Below are positions 1 through 12,900 of a stretch of 64,000 bases of DNA, in pieces. A program made the position numbers and the translations under genes. Origin of the DNA: Pholiota molesta. Taxonomy: Eukaryota; Basidiomycota; Agaricomycetes; Agaricales; Strophariaceae. Each line of letters starts with the position of its first letter. The stretch's first letter is position 1. The stretch spans positions 96,324-160,323 of the forward strand of contig JACGCK010000108.1 in NCBI GenBank assembly GCA_014925825.1. The letters are read 5' to 3'. The notes beneath the pieces are model-generated. The model was not told the origin of the DNA. It made no database searches and saw nothing but the letters and a program-made list of their open reading frames with translations.

Positions 1-1
1 C

Positions 2-3000
2 TTCCCGGACAGCGCGCGGTACTTCAGCGGGGGCCGACGGAACAGCGACCCGGACGCGAGCTCCGCGGGCCACGACGACACGCCGCACGCGCCCGACGGC
101 GACGCGCAGTCCGTGCACAGCTTCGCGCCGTACCTCCCCCTGGTGATGCAGCACGAGCGCCGCCAGCAGGGCCGCGACGCGCGCGTGTCCCTCGACGACG
201 TCGCCTCGCTCAGCGACGCGCGCTCGCGGTCCTCCACCGGCTCGCGCGCGTCCACCGCGGGCTCGCGTTCTGTGTCCACCCGCGACTCCCGGCGCGGCGC
301 GCACGCCGTCGTCCTCGCGCCAGCGCCAGCTCCAGCGCGCGTGCGCAGGCACGTCCCGCCGCCGCTGCACCCGGCGCCGGCGCGTGCTTCCGTGCATCGT
401 GATGCGTACCACGTCATGCACCCGTATGTCCTAGAGCAGCAGTACTCGCCGACGTCGAGCGCGTCGAGCCGGTCGCCGATTACGCCGTCGACCCCGTTCT
501 TCACCGCGTCGGAGGCGTCGTTGGAGGATGAAGATGAAGTGGAGAGCGATGACGCGTCGAGGATTAGCATGAATGCTACGCGACGGAATCATCAGGACGA
601 TCATAAGGATAAGGTGTGTGTGATAATTTCCTTTCAATAACCACATGCTGATATGTTTTGGTGCCGCGTAGATCCTAAGCGCCCGCCTGTCGATGGACAC
701 ATTCGGGCATCGCACCACATCGTCACTCCATCCCCGACCCAAAGCGCCCTCCACCATCTGTGTCAACGTGCACCCGCCCACGCCCACGATGCCGGATCTC
801 GCCCCAGGCTTCGTACTCACCCCGCGCTCAGTGTCGAGCGGTGACGTGAGTCCAACGGAGTCGGGTGAGGACGGCGGCAACCGCCACCGGAGCGCATCGA
901 ATGCGAGCGCGGTGAAGCGGCGCTCGCGGCAGAATTTGAAGGGCAAGTCGCCGCCGCTGTCGCCACCGCCTTCCGGGCCGTTGCCGCTGTTGCCCGCGTC
1001 GCCTCCGAGCAGCCATGCGAGTCTGGGTGTCAAAGTGAAGGTGCGTACTTGCGCTATGGGTGGTTTCCAGTACCATTTGTGCTATCGCGTGCTGACTCTA
1101 TTTTTACGTGTACTTCAGGCGGCATATGGTTCGCACTGTCAGCGCGACTCGTTGGTGACGCAGTCCTCCGCTGAATATTCGACCCACCGTCACCCATCTC
1201 CATTCGCGAATACGCTGTCCGAGAGCGAAAGCGAGCTCTGGGACGAGGAAGCCGTCCTCAATATCCCAGGAGATGCCTTCATGTTCCAGCATGCCGCCGC
1301 GCAGGCCATTTCCTCCGACATCCACCAGCTCCTCCTCTCCGCGCAGCCTTTCGTCGCCGAGCTCGGCCCCGCCTCCGCCGTCGGATCCACGACCGACGCC
1401 GCGACGGACTCCGAGTCCGACTACGCCAGCTTCTCGTCTGCGCACTCGCACGCGCACGCGCACTCCGCCTCCACGCACTCAGCGGCGTCCGCCGCGTCCG
1501 CCTCGTCGGAGGAGACGCCCTCGGAGTCGGAGCACCGCTCGCGCGCGGCGGCGATCCTCGCGGCGAACACGCGCGCGAACGCGGACGGGTTCTTCATGCC
1601 CGTGGAGAAGATCAAGATCGAGATCGCGCGGCAGCAGGCGGCGCCGCCGAAGCAGACGCGCAGCGGGGGCGAGTGGACGCTCGGGCTCGGGCTCGCGGGG
1701 CTCGAGGTGCCGCCGCCGCTGTCGTCGTCCTCGCCCTCGTCGGCCGTGTCGTCCGTGTTGAAGGCGGACCAGAAGGCGACTCTGCGCCCGACGGCGTTCC
1801 CGGCGCTCGCGGGCGATGTGGGCGGGGCGGCGGCGGCGGCGACGCTGCTGGTGAAGAAGAAGCGGTCGACGGTGGGCTCGTTTGTCACGCCGTCAGTTTC
1901 CGTGACGGCGGCGGCGGATGACCGGCGCAGTCTGCGCGAGAGGACGCAGAGCGAGTCGGCGCTGGGCGCGGGGGCGCGGTGGAAGGACGCTGTTGGCGCG
2001 GAGGCGGATGGTGCTGCCAGCCCGGCGCCGAATGAGGACTGGACGCTGTCGCTGCCCCTGCCGTCGTTCAAGAAGCTGAGGAAGCTGCCTGCTGAGGTGG
2101 CCGACGCGGATCCGGTTGTATCGCAAGGGCGCCATTCGCACCCGACGCGGATGGGCGGTGTGGATATTCTTGTTACGGACGTCGATGCCGGCGCAGAGGA
2201 TATCGAGATGACGTCGACGGAGAACGCAGACGGCTCAGACACCGACGACCTCTACATGAATCTGGGCATGGAGGACTCCGACCTCTCAACCGAATCCGGC
2301 CCCGCCCCCACCCCCGCGCCCGAGCCAGCCATCCTCAGCGTCCCGCGCCTCGTCACCCGCGGCAGCGGCATCGAGCGCGCCGCCTCCGCGAGCAGCGCCG
2401 GCGAGCCGCGGCCGCGCACGCGGTCGATCACGCTCGACGACGCCGACGTGGAGCTCCTCGAGCCCGGGTACGCCGCGGCGCACGCGCAGGCCAAGGCGAA
2501 CGCGGACGAGAACCTCGCGAAGCTGAGCACGCTCTCCGCGGACCTCGCGCGCTTCAACGAGATGCTGCGCGCGGGCGGCTCGCGGCTCCGCCAGGCGCAT
2601 GCGCGGCGCGGCGGGGCGCACGAGGCGAGGCAGCGCGGGTTGGAGGGCGAGGCCGATGCGTTTTGGCATGCGGGCGATGGCGAGCGGGCGGGTGGCAAAG
2701 GGACGCGCTCGGCGCTGAAGCATGCGCGGTCGGTTGGGGTGTTGGATGAGGCACCGCCTAAGAATACAATTTTGCGGATGGCGAGCGTCGGTGATTTGTT
2801 GGGTGGAGACAGCGAGCACGCGAAGGCAAAGGAAAAGACCCCGACGAAGGCCGTCTTGCATGACTTTGGAGTCTCGCCCAGTCCGTCGATCCTTCCGGCG
2901 TTGATCGATAACAGTCCGACTTTGCCACAGCCTGATATGCCAATCGTAACCCAGCAAGAGCCTGACCAAGGCGCATCGACAAACACGAAGAGGCCTTCCA

Positions 3001-4061
3001 GCTCAGACTCAAACGCGCCCACCATCACGCCGTCGCTGGCGCGTACGACGTGGCGCAATGTTAGTGGCAATAGCGGGAGCTCAAGCTCGACCGTGACTGC
3101 GACGCCAGCCAACACCAGCACGAAAAGCCGAGCAACGCTCCCGTTCGCGCCTCCTCCGTCAGCGTTTGTACATAAAGCTACTGCCAAGGCCGAGGTTGCG
3201 AATGGGACTGTTGGCAACTCCGTGGCGGAAGGTGTTGTTCCTGCGCAGAAACGTCCTGGATTAGCATCGGGGTCGGCTTTGAATGAAAAGAAGTCAAGTC
3301 GCACTTTGTCAAGGTCACCGTCATCGCTTAAGACCGAAATAAAAGCAGTCGAGTCGGTTGCGATTCAAAATTCTAGTCAAGGTTCAAAATCGGAAGGTAC
3401 TGCACCACAAGATGATACGGCGGAACCATCTTCCCAAACCACGCAGTCGCGAATTTCCTTTTCTTCCACCTCTTCTGGTTCCACCGCTTCGCCTGTTGCA
3501 ACACCAACCCAGGCCAGCGTGCCACTACCACCGCTCACCATTTGCACTAGTGCACTACCTTCTCCCTCTCGACCGCGACGCCAGTCTACTTCCTCTACCT
3601 CCTCCCAAGACACTGTGGATTCTTCTGTGTCGCTGACACCCACTCTATCGCCAGCCTATGATTCTTCCACTCTTCCGACGCCTCTTGCTAGCTCATTCCC
3701 CGTGCCGCCTACCACTAACCCGATGGTCTCCTCGTTCGGCGACGCGCTTCGCGTACGCCTAGCGGCTGCCGGTATCAATTCCACTGCCCCAAAAGATGCC
3801 GTAGCCGTCAAGATCCCAGAGAGGAAATCGTCGTCAGCATCGTCATCCCCCCCGAAAGGGGTGGGGCTCACATTCGAAGAGCGGATTAGGCGGTTGCAAG
3901 AGCTCGGGATGGAGGCTGTCGTCGTTCGCAGTGTAGGGCACAGCCCAAACTCGAGCAGCGTTTCCAAGGCGGTAAAGGAAAGGGAGAAGGAGAAGGAAAC
4001 TGAGTCCGACTGTTCTGATTTCTATTACAGTGCGCGTTCTAGTTTCACCTCGGAGCGCTGA
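2..4061 (+). CDS. Large serine-rich low-complexity protein (5' end outside window)
   Basis: I do not recognise this gene. The visible part is join(2..613, 672..1040, 1119..4061), 1,307 codons plus stop, and it stays in one frame across both introns. Introns 614-671 and 1041-1118 have GT...AG borders and CTGAT/CTGAC branch-like motifs; the second is 78 nt without a stop, so retention would keep the frame. The protein is dominated by Ser, Ala, Pro and Thr runs with scattered acidic patches, as in long disordered fungal proteins. A coil-like stretch (TFEERIRRLQELGMEA) lies near the C-terminus, followed by a charged KEREKEKE tail. No signal peptide, membrane segment or enzyme motif is visible. 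The open frame continues off the left edge, so the true start is missing. Confidence 0.75.
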
Positions 4062-4912
4062 ACAGTTTCTATTTTATACCCATGACCCTAGTGAGCGTTC
4101 TTGAAATTCGTTGCTTTTTGACTCCTGTATATCTCTATCCAGCGCTTTTGACCGATACGCCACGAGCACATCTTTGTTGATGTTGTATATATCCCAAACT
4201 TCAAAGCCCCTCCTTTTGGACTGCCGATGTTTGTACTGCATACCCACTTTCCTTGATGGTTTTATGATGGCTATTTAGTAGATTTGCTGCAGCTCGTTTT
4301 TCTTGCTTCATACCCGTATTCTTTCTACTTATAATTGGTTTATATTTTAGGATGTTCATCCCTGTGATACTGTCATTAGTAGATCACTTCCTTGCGACGT
4401 ACACATTTATCAATTCCTAATAGTTGTCTTTCGCCGGAATCATCAACACTTATCGCTCTGCTTGTCTATTGCCTCACTAGTCCTCACTCTCTTTCTTGTA
4501 TTTGAATCATACAGCTAAATGATAGAACAAACTTCAACGAAGTATATTTCACCCAGCTTCACGTTACATAAAAACATGATTGCCGTTGGCAGTCGAAGTT
4601 TGGTCGACGTATTCAAAATTGCGCTCTATGGAAGTTTCAAGGGTATTTATGTCCAACAAATCACATGTATATTCACATCAAGTCATTTAAACCTCTTCAA
4701 ATATTATATGGAAAAGGATTCATTTCGTGTGCTGAAATGACCATTCCTACTCCATTACTCCTCCGGACGCCTTTTACGTCGCCGATAGTGGATTGTCAAT
4801 TATTACTGACGGATACGGGAGATCTCTGCCACTGATATTGGTGATGCTACGCGTCGGTCGGGGACCAGTATCAGCATCGTTTCCAAGTTGAAACCGGGAA
4901 AGCAGCACTGAA
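4062..4912. other. Intergenic, nothing recognised
   Basis: AT-richer spacer holding the 3' flank of the serine-rich gene and of the convergent F-box gene. A 73-aa open frame at 4519-4740 has no recognisable motif and no splice context. Confidence 0.5.
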
Positions 4913-6192
4913 TTACACAATAGTAACAACCAGTTTTTTATGCCCTCCTCCGGTCAGTGCTCCTGTTTTACAAAGCATTTGCTCTATCCTCAATTTCTCC
5001 TCCTCTATCTTGTGTTTCTCAACTTGAGACAATTCAAACACAAATTTTACTATTTGCAAATTGGTAATCTTCCATAGCGCTTGTATATCCTAATTATCAT
5101 ACATCAGTGATTCAGACCACACCATAACTCATCAATAACAGTATAAGAAAACTTACTGAATCAAGTGGAAACCTGCGTAGCTTGAAACTAACATTGCGCA
5201 GATTCTTCAATCTTGCAATCTGCACTGAACAACGGAGAGAAGATGTGGTTTGTTCAGTCATGGTTGGCCCCTAAATAACGAAGTAGGACTCACATATATA
5301 GCTACCTAATTTCATGCCAGGCTCTATTCGTAGAGGTCCGAGTGTTTCAATGGAAGGACATCTAGCGACAATCTCTTCAAACTCATACAAGTAATATCCT
5401 TCAGTCTTCCAGGGCAAAAGCAACTTTAGTCCTGGACAAGAATACAGGAAGGCGGTTCCGTCCGTCGAGACACATGCAGTGCGGATATTGGGATATGTGT
5501 AGGGAGCGAAGCTCTCTTTGATAAGCCTGCGCTGGGTTTCATCAAAAGAGCGCTGGCAAACTTTAACATCAAAATGAATTTGGACGGTATGCACATTCGG
5601 CAGCAGGCCGATACATCGTGCCAGTTCGGGAAGCACAGTCGTGGCAGAATAATCAACGACGAGGATGTCAAGAACGCTATAATAAATAGATCATTAAGTT
5701 CATGAAGATCACCGAGTCCAGATTTACGCACGTAACACATTCCGCCAGGCTAGGATTTCGGACAGTGACGATTTCCAATTGCCGAATCAATTCCACCGCA
5801 TAGACCTTGCCCACTGAAGTGGCTCTGCTCTTCTTATACCCCATCCCTCGGAGCGGACCCCTCCCCAAATCCATTCGATCGTACACTTCAATGCGCTGCC
5901 ATCGGTACCGTAAGAAAACACGTCGCAAAGTCCGGCACGTCTGCGACAGCGCATCCAGTACCAGCCGCCGATGGCCGTAGAGCTCAGTGTCGGTTCCTCG
6001 GTGTTCAGTGGGTATAGGAAAGGCAGGGAGGTGCGACAGGATCTCTAGATAGATTTCGTCTGCAAGAGACAGCAGCCCCGATGTGTTGGCTGAGTGGGGT
6101 TCTATACTAGTAGTTGGCGTGGCTGATGACGACGATGGCTGCGCGTGCTGAGTTCGACGCTTAGAGCTTCTGAGTTGCCGGGTGGACGCCAT
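4913..6192 (-). CDS. F-box-like protein, copy A
   Basis: Four exons on the minus strand: 6192..5732, 5676..5294, 5224..5157, 5089..4913, giving 362 aa with all junctions in frame. The segment LADEIYLEILSHLPAF near residue 40 matches the fungal F-box core, which binds Skp1 in SCF ubiquitin ligases. A Leu-rich region without strong repeats follows (RCIGLLPNVHTVQIHF, CPSIETLGPLR), as in many Agaricomycete F-box proteins. The start is set by MASTRQLRSSKRR, which copy B shares. Copy B (12901-14148) has the same exon layout and about 60 bp of similar upstream sequence, so the two are inverted duplicates. The reading frame is intact; the substrate is unknown. Confidence 0.8.
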
Positions 6193-6889
6193 TTGTGACC
6201 AGAAGTACGAACGCACGTTCAAGAAAAGAGTGAAAACGTTTGGGTGCACTGAGCGCTGTGGGTTGGATTATTGCAAGAACAGGAGGAAGATACTTATTTC
6301 GATTCATCATTTTCTACACACGTGCCTATTATGGGCGTTTCAGGGTCCATAATCCAAATGCGTATCTGTTCACCAGGTACATATGCACTTTATACAAAAA
6401 TAATGCCCTCATTTCAATTACTCAGTCCTTATATACCATGGTAGGAGTTCTACGACCAGGGACAAGCATACCGATATGTCTTCGTCGACATGTTCGCTTT
6501 ACGATATTCGAAAAACTGAACCCAACTTTCGGCGCTGGACATCGAAGCAGACTCACCACTGGCGCCTGAGCCTACTGAACAAGCGTCCAGCTAAAACCAC
6601 AGACTTAAACCGCTGCTACTCGTGCATATGTGGAATGCTCGCTTCTGGTGGAAGACGTAGATTGCCTCCAGCGGGCAAGGAGCGTCCATGTACCGTCGGA
6701 TACTTTTAATATGAACACTATTGTTGAACCGTAAGCGCAAACGAGGTCCAAAAGGAAGCCGCACCTCGATTTAATAGCCTTGGGAACAACTTGGCAAAGA
6801 GCTTGGGAACGAGTTACTATGCACCCGAAATCCGTCAACGAGAGCGAAAACGAGCGTTCAAATAATGGAAGATATGAAGCAAAAGAAAG
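6193..6889. other. Intergenic spacer upstream of F-box copy A
   Basis: About 60 bp next to the F-box start resembles the upstream region of copy B, probably a shared promoter remnant (CACTCTTTTCT...CTTCTGGTCACAA). The rest shows no gene. Confidence 0.4.
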
Positions 6890-8190
6890 GTTATCGGATG
6901 CAGTCTTTTCGAGCGCGATGTGCGCAAGAGGCGCCGCATCTAGGAACTGAGAACATGTAACAACAATCAGCCGGAGACGCCACGCATTCAATCCCGGAGG
7001 GGCGCCACCCGGGTGCGCGCATCCCGTCGACACATCGGACAGAAGAAGGGGGCGTCGGAGGCCGGAGGCAGCGGTAGATGATGGCCCGTGTGCAGAGCCC
7101 CAGCTTCCAGTAGAGGAGCACCTGAGGATACTACTCAGTCTGTGATGGGCCAAATGCATTGCGAGGCAATGGAATGTGAGATGAACAAGTATCAAAGGAC
7201 CTACATTCGAATTGAACGCGCGTTGTGGCTCGCACATACTGTATGGAGGCCAGGGCTTCATGGAGGTTCAGTACGCGTACTTCTGTTGCCTGGAAGAGGG
7301 CGTCGGAGACCGGAGGCAGCGGTAGATGGCCAGGTTCCGCGCTCCAGGAGAGGAGGGCCGTGCTTCTGGGTGTGGTGGGATCACCCGCATGCTCGACGAC
7401 AACGAGAAAGAGGGCGCTATAACTGAGTCTGTAGCCCGGCATTCGAATTAAACGCGCTTTGTGGCTCGCACATACTGTATGGAGGCCAGGGCTCCATGGA
7501 GGTTTAGTACGTACGCGTACTTATGTTGCCTGGAAGCGAGGGCGCCCCGCGCGAGTTTACCGAATGCAGCCTTTTCGAGCGCGGTGTGCGCGAGAGGCGC
7601 CGCATCTAGGAACTGGGGACATGTAACAAGAATCAGCCGGAGACGCCACGCATTCAACCCCGGAGGGGCGCCACCCGGGTGCGGGCATCCCGTCGACACA
7701 TCGAGTAGAAGCAGAGGGCGTCGGCGACCGGAGGCAGCGGTAGATGGCCCGTGTGCAGAGCCTCCAGCCTCCAGTAGAGGAGCGCCTTAGGATACTACTC
7801 AGTCTGTGATGTGTCAAACGCATTGCGAGGCAATGGAATGTGGGGGACCAACATTCGAATTGAACGCGCGTTGTGGCTCGCACATCCTGTATAGAGGCCA
7901 GGGCTTCATGGAGGTTTGTTTAGTACGCGTACTTATGTTGCCTGGAAGCGAGGGCGCCCCGCGAATGTTTATCGAATGCAGCCTTTTCGAGCGCGGTGTG
8001 CGCAAGAGGAGGAGCGCCTTAGGACACTACTTGGTCTGGGATGTGTCAAATGCATTGCGAGGCCATGGGATGTGAGATGATCGAGTATCAAGGGACCGAC
8101 ATTCAAATTGAACGCGCTTTGTGGCTCGCACATACTGTATGGAGGCCAGGGCTTCATGGAGATTCAGTACGCGTATGATGGTTGCCTGGA
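6890..8190. repeat. Degenerate tandem repeat array
   Basis: Three recognisable modules recur in order. Module 1, with CTTTTCGAGCGCGGTGTGCG, occurs near 6898, 7570 and 7984. Module 2, with CTCGCACATACTGTATGG, occurs near 7228, 7463, 7873 (variant) and 8123. Module 3, with GTTGCCTGGAAG, occurs near 7285, 7525, 7935 and 8180. The ~110-bp block containing CAGCCGGAGACGCCACGCATTC is present twice (6960 and 7635 areas). Spacing is irregular (about 235, 410 and 250 bp), so copies have gained or lost sub-blocks. Short open frames inside repeat the same peptides and are not supported as genes. Confidence 0.7.
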
Positions 8191-9215
8191 AGCAAGGCCG
8201 CCCCGCGGCCCGCGCGCACCCGCGAGGATACACAGGCACTCCAATCACCCAGACGCGCTCGGGAGTCGGCTGTGTCCTATGTCCATCAGACTCCATCTTG
8301 CGGGGTGTTCGCGTCCGAGCATTAGCAGTGCATTAGCCCCATGGAAGGCGCAGATCCCGGGTATGGATAGGCGTGCATGCTCTGATGCTCTAAAGGCAGA
8401 TGGTAGTGACGGAGCGTTGGCCTGGCTCGCGTCTAGAACACGGCGGCGGGAAGGGGACGGGCGTGGGCGACAGTTACGGAGGGGGTCTGCGTATATTGGC
8501 TGAGAGCGCACACCCCGCGTGGATGACATAGGGACCCCGCATCACGCAGACGCGCTCAGGCTCTCTGTTCAGCGTGTGGGCGTTCGCGTGCGGGGATCTG
8601 GCCAGGACGCAAGGAGCAGTTCCGGTGCTGGCCATCTAGAGGAAGATGGTAGGTACGAAGCATTGACCAGACGAACGGGTCAACCAAGGACGAGTATACC
8701 CAGAGGATGGACTGGATACAGGCACTGCGAGCACGCAGGCGCCTAGGAGATGGCGGCAGGGCCGTGGTGGGCGATTGACGAACAGAATTAGGCTATTTTG
8801 GGAAATGAGAGGCGGAGTGATCATCACGAGTCGCCTGCCTCTGCTGCACAGCTGCGGGTGGGAGCTTGTGGGAGAGGCAGTGTCACAGTCTGTCAAGGGG
8901 AAGTGCGCTTGGTGTGCGCGGTGGGATGGGTGCATACGACGCGCGGAGGATATTGCAGGAAATGAACTGGATAGGTTTCTGGATGGAAGAAGAGGCGCAA
9001 TCAGAAAATGCGGTGGAAGAAAGAGATTAAATGTTTATGTCAATAACAGGGCCAAATTGGACGCATCACAGTCACTAGTGCTGTCACTCCTCATATTCGC
9101 ATCGTACCACCCCTTTTTCTATGATGCTCCTGCCATGGAGCCAGTAGTTCCGCACGCGCTCCTCTTATTTTAGTACTCCATCCACCATCAGCTGGGCACC
9201 CTTCTTCTGTCAACG
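8191..9215. other. Spacer upstream of serine-rich gene
   Basis: No convincing gene. The last part (9100-9215) is a C/T-rich leader ending at the start codon of the next gene, and probably holds its promoter and 5' UTR. Confidence 0.4.
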
Positions 9216-11897
9216 ATGGCGACAGCCACACTCACACAGACGCTCACTCTCCTCACATCCATGGACGCAGACACCGACGCCCACGCCTCGCCCACCTCGC
9301 CCACCCGCATCGTCCGCTTCGACTCCAAGTGTGTGCTCATCCCGCACCTGCCCACGGCCCCGGCCAAGTTCCCCCTCGTCCTCACCAGATCCTACTCCCT
9401 GCCGCTGTGGAAGAAGGCTGCGGCGAAGAACCCGCCGCCCGTTGCACCCATAGACGAGGAGGGCGGAAAGCAGGAAAGCCGTGCACGCTCGCCGAGCCCC
9501 GAGGACTCGCGCGTCATTCTCAAGGTCCCTATCCCACTGTACGTTACACCCCCACCCTGCCCCACATCCGACACTGCTGCCGCTCCCCCCTGCACTTACT
9601 GACCTACTGCTGCGTGCAGATTCCGCCGCCGCTCCTCGCGCTCCCCAAGCCGCCACCCCCGCTCCGTATCGACATCCCCAGTCATCTCCAAGACCCTCCC
9701 CTCCTGTCTGGTCCACCGCCCGCCCCCCACCGGCCTGCCATCGTCCTCATCCTCATCCACCTCCCTCTCCGCATCCCTGCCCATCACCCCATCCGCATCC
9801 ACGCCCCTCCCCCTGAGCCCCGTGCGCCGCGTCTCCTCACCCGCGCAATCGCAATCGCACTTGCACTTGCACTCCCCTTTAACCCTCTCGCCCGGGAAAC
9901 GGCGAGACGACCCGGCGCCCCCGCTCCTCACCGTGCCCCTGCGCGCGTGCTGCGCGGCGTGCGAGGCCGCGACCGACACCGCGCTCGCGGAGGGCGACGG
10001 GTGGAAGGCGCACTTCACGCGCGGCGCGCGCCGCCGCCGCTCCGCCTCGCTCGAGTCCGCGCAGTCCTTCGCGTCCTCGTCCTCGCCCCCACAAACGGCG
10101 TCCGCCCTGCACCGCGCGTTCTCCCCGCCGCCGCCGCCGTCCGCGGCCGTCGACATCCCGCACCCGGCGGGGGTGGACGACCATGCGCACTCGGGGCTGC
10201 GGATGACGCGCGGGGGCGCGGCGGCGGCGACGGCGTTCGCGCTGAGGGTGGACGAGGTGGATCAGAGGAGGAGGCCGTTCGCGTTCAGCAATGAGGAGGG
10301 GCACAACGCTGCGCTGCGCGCGGCGGGGGCGGGGGTGGCGGAGACTTCGCAAGCTTCGTCGTCGACTTCCGGGGCTTCGACTTCCGGGGCTTCGAGTTCG
10401 AATGCGGCGCAGAAGCAGCCGCTGTATCAAGCTGCACGCCGGGCATCAGTGCCCCGTGCTTCTCCTTCTTCTTCTTCAAATTCAAATAGCTCGTCCACTT
10501 CGGGCGCTGGTGGTGCTGCGTCCTCGCCGCCATCCGCGTACCTCGCCTCTTCGTCCTCGTCCTCGCCCTCGTCCTATGCATCGCCGTACGCCTCGCCTGC
10601 GGCCTACATGAACACGCCGGACGCGCTGCTGCTCGCCGTGCCGGACGCGCACCGCCTGCGCGCGGCGTCGCCGATCGCGGAGGAGGGCAGCGAGGATGGG
10701 AGTTTCGGGTCGCGAAGGAGCTCGGTGTCCGTGTCCGTGTCCTCCATCACAGCGTCCTCCATCCGTGCGGGCATGGGCGGCACGCCGCCGCTCTTGATCA
10801 CCACAACGTCGACGGGCAGTGGTGGTAGTGGTGATAGTGGGAGTGGGAGGAGGCGGACCTCGCGCGGCGCGCCGTACACACCGACGGACGACGACGACGA
10901 GGCGCAGCTGTTCCCGCTCCCGCGGCGCTCGCCGTCGTCGTCGCCGAGCCCGCGCGCGTCGCCCGTGCCCGGCGTCCGGCGGAGCCCGAGTCTCGGGGGC
11001 AGTCCGAGTCTAGGGGGCAGCCCGAGCGCGTCGATCCAGGGTGGGAGCCCGAGCGCGTCTGTGCGCAGCCTCGCCGTGCCGGGCACGGTCGAGCGGAGGA
11101 GCAGCAGCGGGGGCAGCGCGCGGGGCGGGCGGCTGTCGCCGCTTGCGATGTGGGCGGAGGAGGGGCGGGGGAAGCAGGAGGGAGAGGTAGTGGAGGAAGA
11201 GGAGGTGGAGATGCTCGGCGCGTCGCTCTCGCGCCGGGTCTCGGGTGATGCCGGCGTGCGCGTCGACGCGGCGGGGCGGCAGGTCTCCAACGCCACCCCT
11301 GTTACAACCGCCACGAGCGGCGCTGGGAATACTGAGGGTACCAGCGCGAAGGCTGCCGCTGGCACCGCGTCCAATGCAGTGGCGGTGGGCGCGGAGCGGC
11401 GCCCGATGTCGCCGAGAGGCCCCCGACCATCGACGGCGTCTGCGCGGCGGGACCAGAATAACTTGAAGGACAAGGCGCAGGACGCGGCGGACTCGGTTGC
11501 TTCGTCTACATCGTCTCTGCCCCCTCGAACGCCGACACCGACGCCGGGCGTGGCGCTGCTGCCCGCGGGCGCGGCGCCGCCCGCGGACGTGCACGCGCAC
11601 CACTTCCATCTACCCGCGTTCCACCACCGCGCGCGCTCCGAATCCGTGGCGTCCGCCGCCCTCTCCGATTCATCCTCAACCACCACCTCCACCGCCCACG
11701 TCCATCCGCTTCCAACATCCCCATCGTCGTCGTCCTCGCCGGACCCCGCGCCCGGGTCGCCGACGCCGGGGCGGCGGAAGTCGAGCTTCACGTTCGCGGC
11801 GCCGCTCGTGCGTGCGGGGGGCGTGCTCCGGGGCGCGGGCGCGGATGTGCTGCGCGGGGTCAGCGCGATGGGCTCCGGGATGGGCGCGCGCGTATGA
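9216..11897 (+). CDS. Serine-rich protein, full-length parent copy
   Basis: Two exons, join(9216..9538, 9620..11897), 866 aa; the intron (GTACGT...GCAG, 81 nt) joins the frames exactly. I do not recognise a named family. The N-terminus has ordered-looking motifs (RIVRFDSKCVLIPH, LTRSYSLPLWKK) and a short Cys-containing segment (LRACCAACEAATDTALAEG), then a long disordered Ser/Pro region with repeats such as SPSLGGSPSLGG, ending in a hydrophobic/basic tail (FAAPLVRAGGVLRGAGADV). It is strongly GC-rich, which makes long shadow ORFs in other frames. A partial copy of residues from about SNAAQKQPLYQAARRAS onward lies at 14348-15302 plus 21241-21640. Function is unknown. Confidence 0.75.
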
Positions 11898-12900
11898 GCG
11901 GCGGATGCGCGCGCCACCTGGGTCCTCCTCCTCCCTCCATCCAAGTGGAGATACCCACTTTTCGTTTTTTTCTGGCCGTCGAATCTTATTCATCATTTTC
12001 TTATTATCCAGTCTCCTTATCTGTCTGCTTTCGATATTCTCTGTTCCTGTTGTCTCTGTCCGCATCCTCACCCCTGTTTTCCGTCCGTGTCCATAGCCAG
12101 CGCGCGCACTTGCTTTCAAGTGTCCGTGCTGCGCCCCAGCATACCCCAATTCCCATGTCCATAGCCATACCCCATACCCCGATTCCGCGCCGCCATCCAT
12201 AGCAGCGTCCTGTGCACTTTTTCTACGTACGTACCTATATCGCTCTCGCCTCTTTTTTTCCCCTTCTTCTACCGCCTATAATTCTACACTACGCCGGCGC
12301 CACCCTCGTTCTGTCCTGGCTCCCCACCTGATATCCCTTTCTCTCGTCGATCTGGATGCATACTTTTCGTGCGTGAATTGCGTTCCTCCAGCGGGCGTCC
12401 GCGCGTGGCTTGGCTTTTGATTTACTGTAATACCCGTGTTTATGGGTGTAATACTAATACTACTGCTATCAAGAATGTACCTACCTACATTGCAATGTCG
12501 CTGTATATGTTTGTCTGTCTGTTGGGCCCGTTTCTGAGCATAGTGTTGATGTTCGAGACTTTTTGGCGGTGGTTACATAGCCGCCTTTTTTTTTTGGTGG
12601 AATCTTTTGGATGGGTCTGACCACACAATAATCTTCGTCAGAGCCCGGCTAATGGTGCGAGGAAGCCTCTGGTGTTTTTATTTACCTGACAGGACGTCTG
12701 ATTAAGGAGACGAACAGATACGCGACCCTGCAAACGCGCGCAATAATCACGTGTTGTTGGTAGAATACGATACCACTGCAGAGTGACTCGATACACAAGT
12801 ATCTTCTTCCAGTTCTTGCAATCATCGAACCAACAGCGCACAGTGCACCAGACATTTTCTCACTCTTTTCTCGATTGTGCTTTCTTACTTCTGGTCACAA
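11898..12900. other. Spacer between serine-rich gene and F-box copy B
   Basis: Pyrimidine-rich 3' flank of the serine-rich gene (12000-12300), then AT-richer sequence. The final ~60 bp resembles the upstream region of F-box copy A. No other gene seen. Confidence 0.4.

Noticed and set aside
4519..4740. 73-aa ORF in the spacer
   Set aside because: Short, AT-rich, with no splice or family support.
10604..11944. 446-aa minus-strand ORF opposite the serine-rich gene
   Set aside because: A GC-rich shadow of the coding strand; composition mirrors the Ser/Ala codons, with no independent evidence.
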